DNA of 46,225 nucleotides from RGIG3009 sp964470515 (GTDB lineage Bacteria; Bacillota; Clostridia; Oscillospirales; Acutalibacteraceae), in the NCBI GenBank assembly GCA_964470515.1, contig CAYYDD010000004.1, positions 1 through 46,225 of the forward strand, read 5' to 3'. Made by a program: the position numbers and the translations under genes. The notes beneath the pieces are model-generated. The model was not told the origin of the DNA. It saw only the letters and a program-made list of their open reading frames with translations, and did not search any database. Each line of letters opens with the position of its first letter. Positions within the stretch are counted from its first letter, which is position 1. Below, in pieces: positions 8,981-18,437 of the stretch.

Positions 8981-10183
8981 TTATCCCGTGATCTGCGATA
9001 CCATCGTGTCCAGATATTGCTTCACGGTCTTGCTCGTATCCTTGGTCTCCATCGCCGTGCCGAACGCCTCCAGCGGGTTCCACGTGCTGTTGAGTACCGC
9101 CGCCTGGCTGACACCGAACTGGTTCTGCATCGCGAGCGCCGCCAGCGCAACGTTCTGCTTCACCGCGTCGCTCTCCGCAGCCTTTTTGTTGGATGGACCC
9201 ATCGCACGCGTCTGGAAGCGAAGCAGCTGGTTTTCCTCGTTCGTCAGATACTCCGCTAGCTTCATCGCTTCTTTGGGATGCTTGGTCGCGGAGTTCACGC
9301 CCATCAGCTTATAACCCGCAAAGCTCTTCATCTGCACCTGCTCGCCGTTCAGTGTAAAGGTGGGCAGCTTGGTGGCGGCGTAATTATCGCCGAGCTTCTG
9401 CTGGATGGCCTCCGCCGTCCACGTACCCGAGATACCAGCCGCAATGGTACTGCCGATACCGCCGGTCAGAATGGCATCCTCGCCCGTGATAAAGGCACTG
9501 TGCGAGCAAAACGCTTTGACAGCCTCGCCTGCGGCCACACCCGCCTCGTTATTGAAATCGCAGGTCTGCTTACCGTTCTCCAGCCCCAGCTGACCGCCGG
9601 CGCTGAGGAAGAACGATGCCACGTACCAGCCGTTGGATACATCCATCAGCACCTTTTTGTTTTTGGCGGCCGCCGCGTTCATCAGACCGTCCAGCGTTTT
9701 CACGTCGTCGGCCGACAGCACGCTCTTGTCATAGTACAGGAAATACCCGTTATCCGCCGTCATCGGATAGGCGTACAGCTTGTCATTCAGCGTCGCAGCT
9801 GCCACCGAGCCCTCGGTATTGTCGGTGGCGATGGTCTCCTTGTTCAGCGTGATCTCGTACAGTACGCCCGCGCCCACCAGATCGCGTAGCTGGTCATCCG
9901 GGAACGCAAACACATCCGCCGCAGCGGAGGGATCCTCCATAATTTTGGTCTGGGTATCCTTCTCGCCCACCACACCGAAGGTGATATTGTAGTTGGTATC
10001 AGGATCCATCTTCTTAAAGTTTTCCACCATCGTGGCCAGCATGGCCTGATCCTCCTGCGCGCCCCACACCTTGAGGTTGACGGTCTCCTTCTCAACGGTG
10101 CCGTCCTCGCGATTACACGCGGTCAGCGACAGCAGCATCAGCACCGCCAGCAGCAGTGCCGCCCATTTTCGTAACTGTTTCAT
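8981..10183 (-). CDS. malE: Maltodextrin-binding lipoprotein (MalE-like)
   Basis: A 400-residue extracellular solute-binding protein (family 1). The N-terminus is a lipoprotein signal: KQLRK charged start, a hydrophobic core, and lipobox LTAC with the lipidated cysteine at about residue 23. The mature part has the cluster 1 fold pattern, including AYPMTADNGYFLYYDKS and a late GTAMETKDTSKTVKQYLDTM. The start ATG 10183 is chosen because the signal begins there and GAGGG lies upstream; an in-frame start at 10204 would add seven residues before it. It is separated from glgP by a strong hairpin with a T-run. Confidence 0.9.
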   Translation of the reverse strand: MKQLRKWAALLLAVLMLLSLTACNREDGTVEKETVNLKVWGAQEDQAMLATMVENFKKMDPDTNYNITFGVVGEKDTQTKIMEDPSAAADVFAFPDDQLRDLVGAGVLYEITLNKETIATDNTEGSVAAATLNDKLYAYPMTADNGYFLYYDKSVLSADDVKTLDGLMNAAAAKNKKVLMDVSNGWYVASFFLSAGGQLGLENGKQTCDFNNEAGVAAGEAVKAFCSHSAFITGEDAILTGGIGSTIAAGISGTWTAEAIQQKLGDNYAATKLPTFTLNGEQVQMKSFAGYKLMGVNSATKHPKEAMKLAEYLTNEENQLLRFQTRAMGPSNKKAAESDAVKQNVALAALAMQNQFGVSQAAVLNSTWNPLEAFGTAMETKDTSKTVKQYLDTMVSQITG

Positions 10184-10204
10184 ACGGTGTCCCTCACTTA
10201 TCAT

Positions 10205-10237
10205 AAAAAATAGCCGAGGACAAACCGTCCTCGGCTA
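10205..10237 (-). terminator. Hairpin with T-run between glgP and malE
   Basis: Minus-strand stem of 11 bp (TAGCCGAGGAC and complement, 10211-10237) followed by TTTTTT (10205-10210). It lies 21 bases before the malE start, with only 30 bases between it and the glgP stop, so no separate malE promoter fits between them. Confidence 0.85.
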
Positions 10238-10267
10238 TAGTATGAGAAACCCAATGGATTTTTATGC

Positions 10268-12601
10268 TTACAAGCCCCAGATTTCCTCGGCATATTGCCG
10301 TATGGTGCGGTCACTGGAGAACTTGCCCGCGTGGGCGACGTTCATCAGCCCCTTGCGGGTAAACGCGTCGCGGTCGCGGTAATCGCGGTTGACGCGCTCA
10401 CGCGCCTCGCAGTACGATGCAAAATCATGCAACAGGAAATAATGATCCGGCCGGTGCCATCTGGCGCCCTCGGTCAGCGAGGTATACAGCTCGCGGAACA
10501 TCCCGGTACCGCCATCGTCAAACGTACCGTCCACCAGAGCCTCCACCACACGCTTCAGCCGCGGCTGCGCCTCAAGCAGCGTTTTCGGATCGTAGTTGTC
10601 GCGCAAAGCATCCAACTCCTCCACACGTGCGCCGAAGATATAGTTATTCTCCTCGCCCGCCTGCTCGACGATCTCAATATTCGCGCCGTCGTAGGTGCCG
10701 AGCGTCACCGCACCGTTGAGCATAAACTTCATATTGCCGGTGCCCGATGCCTCGGTGCCCGCGGTGGAGATCTGCTCCGACACATCCGCCGCCGGGATCA
10801 GCTTTTCGGCGTACGACACGTTATAGTTGGACACGAACAACACCTGCATCTTGTCGTTGACAGCGGGATCGTTATTCACACGATCGGCAATCGCATTGAT
10901 AAACTTGATGATCCCCTTCGCACGGAAGTAGCCGGGAGCGGCCTTGGCACCGAACAGATACGCCGTGGGCGTAAACTCCGGCAGGCGACCCTCCTTGAGT
11001 TCAAAATACGTGTCCAGCACTGAAAACGCGTTCAACAACTGTCGCTTGTATTCGTGCAGACGCTTGATCTGCACATCCAGCAGGAACTCCTGCCGTAGCT
11101 CTACGCCCTCCCGCTCGCGGATATACGCGGCGAGCCGCGCCTTGCTGTGTGCACGGATATCCCGTAGTTTCTGCAAAAACGCCGGGTCATCCGCACACAC
11201 CGTCAGTCCCTCCAGCGCGTCCAGCTCGGTCAGCCAGCGATCACCGACGGTCTCGGTAATGAGTGCGGCCAGCTCGGGGTTGGCCAGTGCCAGCCACCGC
11301 CGCTGCGTGATGCCGTTGGTCTTATTCTGAAACCGTTCGGGATACGCCGCATACCACTCCGGCAACGCAGCAGTCTTGAGCAGCTCACTGTGGATACGCG
11401 CCACGCCGTTCGTGGAATGCGAAGCAAAGATCGCCATCCGTGCCATATGAATGCGCTCGCCGTCGATAATACGATACCGCTCGGTATCGGTGACACCCTT
11501 TTCCTTAAGCTCCGCCATCAAGGCCTGCTGCAGCCTGACCACGTAGCGGTACACCTGCGGCACCACCGCGCGGAACAGCTTGATGCTCCACGTTTCCAGA
11601 GCCTCCGGCATAATGGTATGATTGGTATAGGCAAACACCCGCCGCACAATATCCAATGCCGTGTCAAACGGCACGTCCTCGCCTTCGGTAAGCAACCGTA
11701 AAAGCTCCGGGATAGCAATGGTCGGGTGCGTGTCATTCAGTTGGATGGCATACGCGTCGGGCAGCTTGGAAAAATCGCTGCCGTGCTGCGCCTTATACCG
11801 CCGCAGAATATCCTGCAACGAGGCGCTTGAGAAGAAATACTGCTGCTTGAGCCGCAGCTTTTTACCGGCATCGGTATCGTCATTCGGGTACAGCACCGCG
11901 CTGATGCGCTCCGCCTTTTCACGCGCACGCACCGACCGTGCGTATTTCTGATTATTAAACAGCTTAAAATCAAACGGAGTCAGTGCCTCCGCCTGCCACA
12001 GCCGCAGTGTGTTCACGGTCTTGCCGCCGTAGCCGATGACCGGCATATCGTAAGGCACCGCCCACACCGTTTCGCCGGTAAACGTCACGGGGACACGCTC
12101 GTCCTCGCGGCGTACCGACCACGGGTCGCCGAACGCCGTCCAGTCGTCTACCGTCTCGCGCTGAAAGCCGTCCTCAAAATATTGGCGGAACAACCCGTAG
12201 CGGTAGCGGATGCCGTAGCCGTCCAGCGGGATACCGTGGGTAGCAGCCGAATCCAAAAAGCACGCCGCCAGCCGTCCCAAGCCGCCGTTGCCGAGTGCCG
12301 CGTCCTCGATCTCCTCGAACACCGTCGTGCTGACACCGTGCTTTGTAAGCAAGATCCGCGTCTCCTCCAGCAGCCCCATATTCAGCAGATTGGCCTCGAT
12401 CATACGGCCAATGAGAAATTCCGCAGAAAAATACGCAGCACGCTTGCCGTCCTGCGGTGCTTGCCATTGCTCATACACGCGGGACAACGCTGCCTTGGAT
12501 ACCGCGTTGTACATCTGTACCGCCGTGGCGTTTTCTATCGTGGTATGCGCATCCAGCCGCATCGCGGCAAGGACCTCTTGCTCAAAGCTATGCTCCATCA
12601 T
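10268..12601 (-). CDS. glgP: Glycogen/maltodextrin phosphorylase
   Basis: A 777-residue GT35 phosphorylase that releases glucose-1-phosphate from alpha-1,4-glucans. Seen: the ALGNGGLGRLAACFLDS region near residue 100, and the PLP site EASGTGNMKFMLNGAVTLGT with its lysine. Length is close to bacterial maltodextrin phosphorylases. The start is either of two adjacent ATGs (12601 or 12598); the gene overlaps the malQ stop, so the two are coupled. With MalQ it forms the intracellular breakdown route for imported maltodextrins. Confidence 0.95.
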   Translation of the reverse strand: MMEHSFEQEVLAAMRLDAHTTIENATAVQMYNAVSKAALSRVYEQWQAPQDGKRAAYFSAEFLIGRMIEANLLNMGLLEETRILLTKHGVSTTVFEEIEDAALGNGGLGRLAACFLDSAATHGIPLDGYGIRYRYGLFRQYFEDGFQRETVDDWTAFGDPWSVRREDERVPVTFTGETVWAVPYDMPVIGYGGKTVNTLRLWQAEALTPFDFKLFNNQKYARSVRAREKAERISAVLYPNDDTDAGKKLRLKQQYFFSSASLQDILRRYKAQHGSDFSKLPDAYAIQLNDTHPTIAIPELLRLLTEGEDVPFDTALDIVRRVFAYTNHTIMPEALETWSIKLFRAVVPQVYRYVVRLQQALMAELKEKGVTDTERYRIIDGERIHMARMAIFASHSTNGVARIHSELLKTAALPEWYAAYPERFQNKTNGITQRRWLALANPELAALITETVGDRWLTELDALEGLTVCADDPAFLQKLRDIRAHSKARLAAYIREREGVELRQEFLLDVQIKRLHEYKRQLLNAFSVLDTYFELKEGRLPEFTPTAYLFGAKAAPGYFRAKGIIKFINAIADRVNNDPAVNDKMQVLFVSNYNVSYAEKLIPAADVSEQISTAGTEASGTGNMKFMLNGAVTLGTYDGANIEIVEQAGEENNYIFGARVEELDALRDNYDPKTLLEAQPRLKRVVEALVDGTFDDGGTGMFRELYTSLTEGARWHRPDHYFLLHDFASYCEARERVNRDYRDRDAFTRKGLMNVAHAGKFSSDRTIRQYAEEIWGL

Positions 12602-14088
12602 CCGTGAGTCCTCTCCCGACTATATAATGTCGTCAACCGGCGCAGATCCTCAGCGATCTCATCCGTAAGCTGCTCTGCGCACAGCCGCCACTGCCAGTTT
12701 CCCCCTAAAGTGGACGGCGTATTCATACGGGCACGGTTATCCAGTGCCAAAATATCCTGCATCTGGAACACCGCTACGTCCGCTACGCTGGCATACGCCG
12801 TCCGCAGCAGTGCATGCGGGATATCTGCCGTGCGTTTAACGCCCAGATAGTCCAGTATAAAGCGCCGCTTTTCACCGCGCAGTGACCGGCAGTAGCCGAC
12901 AATGGTCTCATTGTCGTGCGTGCCACCGTATACGACACAGTTGGCGCCGTAGTGATGCGGCAGATACTCGTTATCCGCGCCGCCGTCAAACGCGAATAGC
13001 AGCACCTTCATCCCGGGATATCCTGTTTTTTTGAGCAGCCGCCGCACCGACGGATGCAATACTCCTAAGTCCTCCGCGATGATGCGGGCATCGCCCCGCG
13101 CACTGTCCAGCGCATCGGTGAGCGCTTTGCCGGGGCCTTGGCGCCACGCGCCGCCCTTGGCGGTCTCACACGCGGCGGGAATGGCAAAATACCGCGCCAT
13201 CCCGATAAAATGATCGATGCGGATAACGTCGTACAGCCGCGCACATGCCGCCATACGAGACCGCCACCACGCGAAATCATCCGCCGCCATACGGTCATAG
13301 CGGTACAGCGGATTGCCCCAACGCTGACCGTCCTCGGAAAAGCAATCCGGCGGCACGCCCGCCACCGAGGTCGGCCGCCCCTCGCCGTCCAGCTCAAACA
13401 GCTCGGGATGCGCCCACACGTCAGCACTGTCCTGCGCCACGTAGATGGGAATATCGCCGATCAGCTGTATCCCTTGCCCGTTCGCGTACGCTTTCAGTGC
13501 CCGCCACTGGCAGAAAAACTGATACTGGCAGAATTTCCAGAACCGCACATCCGCCGAGAGCGCATCGGTGGCCGCCGCCAGTGCCTGCGGTTCACGGGAG
13601 CGCAGCGGTGCGTCCCACAGCGTCCATTCGTGCTCACCGTTTTGCGCCTTGACCGACATATACAGCGCGTAATCGTCCAGCCACGCGGCCTCGTCGCGGC
13701 AGAAACGGATAAAATCATCACTATCCGCAAAACGCGCGGCGGCTTGCCGCAGCACCGCGAAGCGGGTATAATACAGTTGCTCGTACGGGATCTCCCGGGC
13801 GGGCAGCTCGGCCGCGGCCAGCTCCCCGGCGGTCAACAGCCCCTGCTCAGCGAGTAGCGGCAGGTCGATGAAATACGGATTGCCCGCAAACGCGGAAAAG
13901 GATTGATACGGGCTGTCGCCGTAGCCTGTCGGGCCCGCCGGCAGCACCTGCCAGTAGGTCTGCCCTGCCGCGCACAGAAAATCCACAAAACGAAACGCCT
14001 CCCGCCCCAGCGAGCCGATCCCGTAACGGGACGGCAGGCTGGCGACCGGCAGCAAAATACCCGCGCCGCGCGTCAATCGCGTTTGCAT
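12598..14088 (-). CDS. malQ: 4-alpha-glucanotransferase (amylomaltase)
   Basis: A GH77 enzyme of about 496 residues that transfers maltosyl units between maltodextrins. Seen: GILLPVASLPSRYGIGSLG at the N-terminus, the DIPIYVAQDSADVWAHPELF stretch, VIRIDHFIGMARYFAIP with the catalytic aspartate, and IIAEDLGVL with the acid/base glutamate. The start is set at ATG 14088, eight bases after AGAGG; a GTG and an ATG just upstream overlap that site. It is first in the five-gene operon malQ-glgP-malE-malF-malG. Confidence 0.95.
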   Translation of the reverse strand: MQTRLTRGAGILLPVASLPSRYGIGSLGREAFRFVDFLCAAGQTYWQVLPAGPTGYGDSPYQSFSAFAGNPYFIDLPLLAEQGLLTAGELAAAELPAREIPYEQLYYTRFAVLRQAAARFADSDDFIRFCRDEAAWLDDYALYMSVKAQNGEHEWTLWDAPLRSREPQALAAATDALSADVRFWKFCQYQFFCQWRALKAYANGQGIQLIGDIPIYVAQDSADVWAHPELFELDGEGRPTSVAGVPPDCFSEDGQRWGNPLYRYDRMAADDFAWWRSRMAACARLYDVIRIDHFIGMARYFAIPAACETAKGGAWRQGPGKALTDALDSARGDARIIAEDLGVLHPSVRRLLKKTGYPGMKVLLFAFDGGADNEYLPHHYGANCVVYGGTHDNETIVGYCRSLRGEKRRFILDYLGVKRTADIPHALLRTAYASVADVAVFQMQDILALDNRARMNTPSTLGGNWQWRLCAEQLTDEIAEDLRRLTTLYSRERTHG

Positions 14089-14107
14089 AGCCATCACCTC
14101 TATCCGT

Positions 14108-14137
14108 AGTATATCAAGAAAAACGAAAAATTTTCAA
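14108..14137 (-). promoter_or_regulatory. Possible promoter of the maltodextrin operon
   Basis: On the minus strand TTGAAA (14132-14137), 18-bp spacer, TATACT (14108-14113), 20 bases before the malQ start. The -35 overlaps the T-run of the preceding terminator. No clear cre box or LacI palindrome was recognised. Confidence 0.45.
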
Positions 14138-14164
14138 AAAAGCCTCCCTCATTCAGGGAGGCTT
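14135..14164 (-). terminator. Terminator of the prfC-fabG operon
   Basis: Minus-strand stem AGCCTCCCT with complement, short loop, then TTTTTT, 5 bases past the fabG-like stop. Confidence 0.85.
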
Positions 14165-14168
14165 TGTA

Positions 14169-14900
14169 CTACACCACAAACCCGCCGTTCACGCCTACCA
14201 CCTGGCCGGTGATGAACGCCGCGCGGTTTGAGGCCAGAAACAGCAGTGCTTCCGCCACGTCCTCGGGCGTGCCCAGCCGTCCGAGCGGGGTCTCCTCCGC
14301 CAGCACCGTACGTGTCTCCTCATCCAGCGAGGCACACATCGCGGTGTCGATAACACCGGGGGTCACACAGTTGACCGTGATGCCCGACGGCCCCAACTCC
14401 TTCGCCAGTGCCTTGGTAAAGCCGATCAACCCCGCTTTCGCGGAGGAATACGCCACCTCGCACGAAGCGCCGACCTCGCCCCACATCGACGATACCGTGA
14501 GGATGCGCCCGCTGTGGCGGCGCACCATTGACGGCACCAGCGCGTGCGCCAGATGATACGCACCGTCCAGATGCACGCTCATCATCCGACGCCATTCCTC
14601 GGGGGTGGTATCGGTCAGCAAGGCCTGCTTCGCGATACCGGCGTTGTGGATGAGCACGTCCACCTGCCCGCAACGGGCCAGCACCTCATCCGCCATCGTA
14701 TTCACCGCGACCGCATCCGCTACGTCGGCACACACCGCAAAGGCATCGCCGCCGGCAACGGTGATTTCACTCACCAATGCCTCGGCACCCGCACGGTCGG
14801 CACGGTAATTGACCGCCACCGTGTAGCCACTTACGGCAAACAGCCGCGCCGCCGCTGCGCCGATGCCGCGGGACGCACCTGAGATCAGTACCGTCTTCAT
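14169..14900 (-). CDS. Short-chain dehydrogenase/reductase, 3-oxoacyl-ACP reductase-like (FabG-like)
   Basis: A 243-residue classical SDR. Seen: the nucleotide-binding ISGASRGIG at the N-terminus, NAG at the Rossmann core (HNAGIAKQ), the catalytic serine in TVSSMWGEVG and the YSSAK Tyr-Lys pair, and the C-terminal TGQVVGVNGGF. Cofactor and substrate cannot be read directly; FabG-type NADPH reduction is the usual guess, but no other fatty acid synthesis genes are nearby. It starts 3 bases after the dCMP deaminase stop and ends the operon at a terminator. Confidence 0.85.
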   Translation of the reverse strand: MKTVLISGASRGIGAAAARLFAVSGYTVAVNYRADRAGAEALVSEITVAGGDAFAVCADVADAVAVNTMADEVLARCGQVDVLIHNAGIAKQALLTDTTPEEWRRMMSVHLDGAYHLAHALVPSMVRRHSGRILTVSSMWGEVGASCEVAYSSAKAGLIGFTKALAKELGPSGITVNCVTPGVIDTAMCASLDEETRTVLAEETPLGRLGTPEDVAEALLFLASNRAAFITGQVVGVNGGFVV

Positions 14901-14903
14901 CGC

Positions 14904-15383
14904 TTACAGCTCCAGCGTGACGGATTTGCCGCTGAACGGGAACGCACGGTATGTGACACCCGTCATATCAAACATCCGCTTGGACGCAATGACGGAATCC
15001 GACTCCGCGTACTTATCCTGCAGATAAATGACCTCGCGGATACCCGACTGAATGATGGCCTTCGCGCACTCGTTGCAGGGGAACAGCGTGGTGTACACCC
15101 GCGCCCCCTCCAGACCCGCGCGGCCGTGGTTAAGGATCGCGTTCAGCTCCGCGTGGCACACAAATAGATACTTGGTATCCAGCGGATCGCCTTCACGATC
15201 CCACGGCATTTCGTCATCCGGGCAGCCGATGGGCATACCGTTGTAGCCCATCGACAGGATCTTGTTATCCTGCCCGACGATGCAAGCGCCCACCTGCGTA
15301 CCGGGATCCTTGCTGCGCTGTGCCGACAGCAGTGCCACTCCCATAAAGTATTCATCCCAGGACAGATAGTTTTCCCGTTTCAT
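14904..15383 (-). CDS. Deoxycytidylate (dCMP) deaminase, ComEB-type
   Basis: A 159-residue zinc deaminase that converts dCMP to dUMP, feeding thymidylate synthesis. The zinc and catalytic motifs are intact: HAELNAI (His and Glu) and PCNECAKAI (two Cys). The N-terminal SWDEYFMGVA is typical of the dCMP/ComEB family. It overlaps mutY by 4 bases (ATGA) and precedes the SDR gene by 3 bases. Allosteric regulation by dCTP/dTTP is known in the family but not inferred here. Confidence 0.92.
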   Translation of the reverse strand: MKRENYLSWDEYFMGVALLSAQRSKDPGTQVGACIVGQDNKILSMGYNGMPIGCPDDEMPWDREGDPLDTKYLFVCHAELNAILNHGRAGLEGARVYTTLFPCNECAKAIIQSGIREVIYLQDKYAESDSVIASKRMFDMTGVTYRAFPFSGKSVTLEL

Positions 15384-16453
15384 TGGACATCCTCCTCAGA
15401 AGTGAGTAATTGCGGCAGCCCGGCCGTATAGGCACGGAACGCCGTAGGTAACGCATAGGCGGACAGCTCCTCCGCCGTGACAAACACGTAGTCCTCCGGC
15501 GGTGTAAAGGGCTTTACTTTTACAAGCAACCCTTCCATCCGCCATTCCACGTGTGAAAACACGTGCTGCGCCGCGGGCAGCGGCTGCGTATCGGTCACCG
15601 AGCCTGACAGGTCAAGCATCAGCACCGTATCGGCAAGGGTATTAGGAAGCTCCCACATCCCGCCGAGCAGCCCGCGCGGCGGGCGTTTATGCAGCAGTAC
15701 CCGCGGTGTCTCCTCGTCGGTGATGACAGTGAGCACCGTGCGCTGTTCGATGCGGCGCGGCTTCGGGACCGCCCGTGTGGGCAGCTCACGCGCCCGCTCG
15801 GTATCCGCCACCGCGCAATAGTCACGCACGGGGCACTCCGCGCATTTCGGCATCGCATTGGGCAAACAGATCGTCTCCCCCAGCTCCATCAAGCCCTGAT
15901 TGAACGCACCGGGGGCATCCGACGGCACCAGCCGCCGCGTCAGCTCGGATAATTCGCGGCGGGGCTTTGTCTGCATCACGTCGCGGTCATCATCCGTCAG
16001 CCGCGCCATCACACGCAGTACGTTCCCGTCTACCGCCGCAGCGCAACAACCGAACGCGATGGATGCGATGGCTCCCGCCGTATAGTCCCCGATACCGGGA
16101 AGCTTCAGCAGCTCCTCGTACTCCGACGGCAGCTCACCGCCATACTCGCTCATAATCACCTGTGCCGCCTTTTGCAGATTACGCACCCGACTGTAATAGC
16201 CGAGACCCTCCCACAGCTTCAGCAGCACCTCCTCCGGCGCTTCGGCCAGTTCGCGCACCGTCGGCAGGGCCGCCATAAACCGATCAAAATACGGCAAGGC
16301 CGCCTCGATGCGGGTCTGCTGTAGCATGATTTCCGACACCCACACGCGGTACGGCGTTGGCTCGGTACGCCACGGAAACGCCCGCTCGTGCGCGCGATAC
16401 CAGCGTATCAGTGGCTCGGCGATACCCTCAATGGGCTTTACGCGTGCCGCCAT
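15380..16453 (-). CDS. mutY: A/G-specific adenine glycosylase MutY
   Basis: A 357-residue base-excision repair enzyme removing adenine mispaired with 8-oxoG. Seen: catalytic E41 in SEIMLQQT, the helix-hairpin-helix LPGIGDYTAGAIAS, catalytic D142 in VDGNVLR, the iron-sulfur cluster cysteines C196, C204, C207 and C213, and a C-terminal NUDIX-like domain (LLHKRPPRGLLGGMWELPN) that reads 8-oxoG. The start is ATG 16453 with GGAGG 10 bases upstream; it overlaps the end of the ArsC-like gene by 16 bases. Confidence 0.95.
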   Translation of the reverse strand: MAARVKPIEGIAEPLIRWYRAHERAFPWRTEPTPYRVWVSEIMLQQTRIEAALPYFDRFMAALPTVRELAEAPEEVLLKLWEGLGYYSRVRNLQKAAQVIMSEYGGELPSEYEELLKLPGIGDYTAGAIASIAFGCCAAAVDGNVLRVMARLTDDDRDVMQTKPRRELSELTRRLVPSDAPGAFNQGLMELGETICLPNAMPKCAECPVRDYCAVADTERARELPTRAVPKPRRIEQRTVLTVITDEETPRVLLHKRPPRGLLGGMWELPNTLADTVLMLDLSGSVTDTQPLPAAQHVFSHVEWRMEGLLVKVKPFTPPEDYVFVTAEELSAYALPTAFRAYTAGLPQLLTSEEDVQ

Positions 16454-16779
16454 TGTTCCCAAACCTCCGGGCAATAGCCCACCGTCGCCTGCCGACCGTT
16501 ACGCACGATGGGCGTGCGCAACGCCTGCGGCGTTTCCAGCAGCTTATCGAGCTTATCCTGCTCATAGGCCAGGTAGCGAACAAGCGTCGCTTCCTTGGCC
16601 TTCGGGTCAACAAGCGCATCCACACCGCCCACTGCGGCCAGCACGCTTTCCAGCTCGCGGCGGCGGATGCCGTATTTATCCAGCTCAACACGCTGGTACG
16701 GGATGCGCCGTTCCTTGAAATACCGTTCCGCCTTTTTGGTGTCGAAGCACTTGGAACGACCGAATATCTGAATATTCAT
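16438..16779 (-). CDS. ArsC/Spx-family thioredoxin-fold protein
   Basis: A 113-residue protein of the arsenate reductase/Spx fold. Seen: a single N-terminal cysteine C11 in GRSKCFDTKKAERYF, and the RTPIVRNGRQATVGY segment with the cis-proline typical of the family. It lacks the second N-terminal cysteine of Spx CXXC proteins. The start is ATG 16779, with GAGGA upstream. It lies 9 bases after prfC and overlaps mutY. Function is not settled: YffB-like or arsenate-reductase-like proteins of this size are often uncharacterised thiol proteins. Confidence 0.82.
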   Translation of the reverse strand: MNIQIFGRSKCFDTKKAERYFKERRIPYQRVELDKYGIRRRELESVLAAVGGVDALVDPKAKEATLVRYLAYEQDKLDKLLETPQALRTPIVRNGRQATVGYCPEVWEQWRHA

Positions 16780-16788
16780 AACCAATCC

Positions 16789-18375
16789 TCACGTGCGGCT
16801 GAATTCCTGAAGTTGTAAGCCCTTGTTGTGCTCCAGTGCCCAGCTGATGTTCCACTCGCTGGTGAACAACAGGAGCGGATTGCCGTGCAGATCCTGCACG
16901 CGGCGGGTATCGGAGGTCAGATCGAGGCCCTTCACGTCCACGTCCTCGCCCACGATCCAGCGGATATAGGCATACGGCAGACCCTCCATAATGACGTCCA
17001 CGCCGTACTCGTTTTTCAGACGGTACTCCAGCACGTCAAACTGCAGTGTGCCGACCACACCGACGATAACCTCCTCCATACCGCCGCCAAGCTCCTGAAA
17101 GATCTGGATAGCGCCCTCCTGCGCGATCTGGGAGGTGCCCTTGATGAATTGCTTGCGCTTCATCGTATCCTTCTGCCGCACCAAGCGGAAATGCTCGGGC
17201 GCAAAGGTGGGGATACCCTCAAACCGCACTTTTTTGGGGCTGGCACACACCGTGTCACCGATAGAGAACACACCGGGGTCGAACACGCCGATGATATCGC
17301 CGGCATACGCCTCCTCCACGATCTCGCGATCCTGCGCCATCATCTGCTGCGGCTGCGACAGCTTGGCCTTGCGCCCGCCCTGCACGTGGAATACCTCCTG
17401 CCCCTTCTCGAAACGGCCGGAGCAGATACGCATAAACGCGATACGGTCGCGGTGCGCTTTATTCATATTCGCCTGAATTTTAAACACGAACGCGGAGAAA
17501 TCATCCTCAAACGGATTGACCTCACCCTCCGTGCAACGGCGCGGCAGCGGCGGGGTGGTCATTTTGAGGAAATTCTCCAGAAACGGCTGTACACCGAAGT
17601 TGGTCAGTGCCGAGCCGAAGAACACCGGCGACAGCTTACCGCTGCGCACGCGCTCAAGATCAAACTCGCCGCCCGCGCCGTCCAGCAGCTCGCGGTCATC
17701 CATCAGCGTCTGATACAGCTCGTCGCCCAGCAGCTCTTTAAGCGCCGGATCGTCAATATTCGTCACCTGCTCGTCCGCCGCGTGGCCGATGCCGTTATAC
17801 ACAAACGAGAGAACGCGGTTGCGGTCGCGCTCATACACGCCCTTGAAGCGCTTGCCCGAGCCTATCGGCCAGTTGACGGGATAGGTCTCAATCCCCAGCA
17901 CGCTTTCGATATCCGCCATCAGCTCATACGGATCACGCGCTTCGCGATCCATCTTATTGATAAAGGTAAACACGGGGATATCCCGCATCATACATACCTT
18001 AAACAGCTTGATGGTCTGCTTTTCCACACCCTTGGATGCGTCAATGACCATCACCGCAGAATCCGCCGCCATCAGCGTACGGTAGGTATCCTCCGAGAAA
18101 TCCTGGTGACCGGGCGTGTCCAGAATGTTGACACAGTACCCGTCGTATTCAAACTGCAGTACCGAGGACGTGACCGAGATACCACGTTGCTTTTCGATCT
18201 CCATCCAGTCGGATACCGCGTGCTTCATCGACTTTTTGCCCTTGACCATACCGGCCGACGCGATCGCGCCGCCGTACAGCAGAAATTTTTCCGTTAACGT
18301 CGTTTTACCAGCGTCGGGGTGCGAAATGATCGCAAAGGTACGCCGCCGTTCGATCTCATTTTTAAAATTCGCCAC
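16789..18375 (-). CDS. prfC: Peptide chain release factor 3
   Basis: A 528-residue translational GTPase that recycles RF1/RF2. Seen: G1 SHPDAGKTTLTE, the switch region QRGISVTSS, G3 DTPGHQDFSEDT, G4 NKMDR, then the RF3-specific domain (FFGSALTNFGVQPFLENF). The start codon is GTG at 18375 with GGGAGG upstream. It leads an operon prfC - arsC-like - mutY - dCMP deaminase - fabG-like. Family assignment is unambiguous. Confidence 0.97.
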   Translation of the reverse strand: MANFKNEIERRRTFAIISHPDAGKTTLTEKFLLYGGAIASAGMVKGKKSMKHAVSDWMEIEKQRGISVTSSVLQFEYDGYCVNILDTPGHQDFSEDTYRTLMAADSAVMVIDASKGVEKQTIKLFKVCMMRDIPVFTFINKMDREARDPYELMADIESVLGIETYPVNWPIGSGKRFKGVYERDRNRVLSFVYNGIGHAADEQVTNIDDPALKELLGDELYQTLMDDRELLDGAGGEFDLERVRSGKLSPVFFGSALTNFGVQPFLENFLKMTTPPLPRRCTEGEVNPFEDDFSAFVFKIQANMNKAHRDRIAFMRICSGRFEKGQEVFHVQGGRKAKLSQPQQMMAQDREIVEEAYAGDIIGVFDPGVFSIGDTVCASPKKVRFEGIPTFAPEHFRLVRQKDTMKRKQFIKGTSQIAQEGAIQIFQELGGGMEEVIVGVVGTLQFDVLEYRLKNEYGVDVIMEGLPYAYIRWIVGEDVDVKGLDLTSDTRRVQDLHGNPLLLFTSEWNISWALEHNKGLQLQEFSRT

Positions 18376-18408
18376 AGGTGTTCCTCCCGAAAAATACTAC
18401 AACAATTT

Positions 18409-18437
18409 ATTTTATCGTTTTTCTTCTAAATAATCAA
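18409..18437 (-). promoter_or_regulatory. Promoter of the prfC operon
   Basis: Minus strand: TTGATT (18432-18437), 17-bp spacer, TAAAAT (18409-18414), 34 bases before the prfC GTG and overlapping the end of cca. No terminator was seen between cca and prfC. Confidence 0.5.

Noticed and set aside
16828..18297. A 489-codon open frame on the plus strand opposite prfC
   Set aside because: It is the antisense of a secure gene. Its composition (rich in His, Arg, Leu, Gln) is the usual mirror of GC-rich coding, and no family features are seen.
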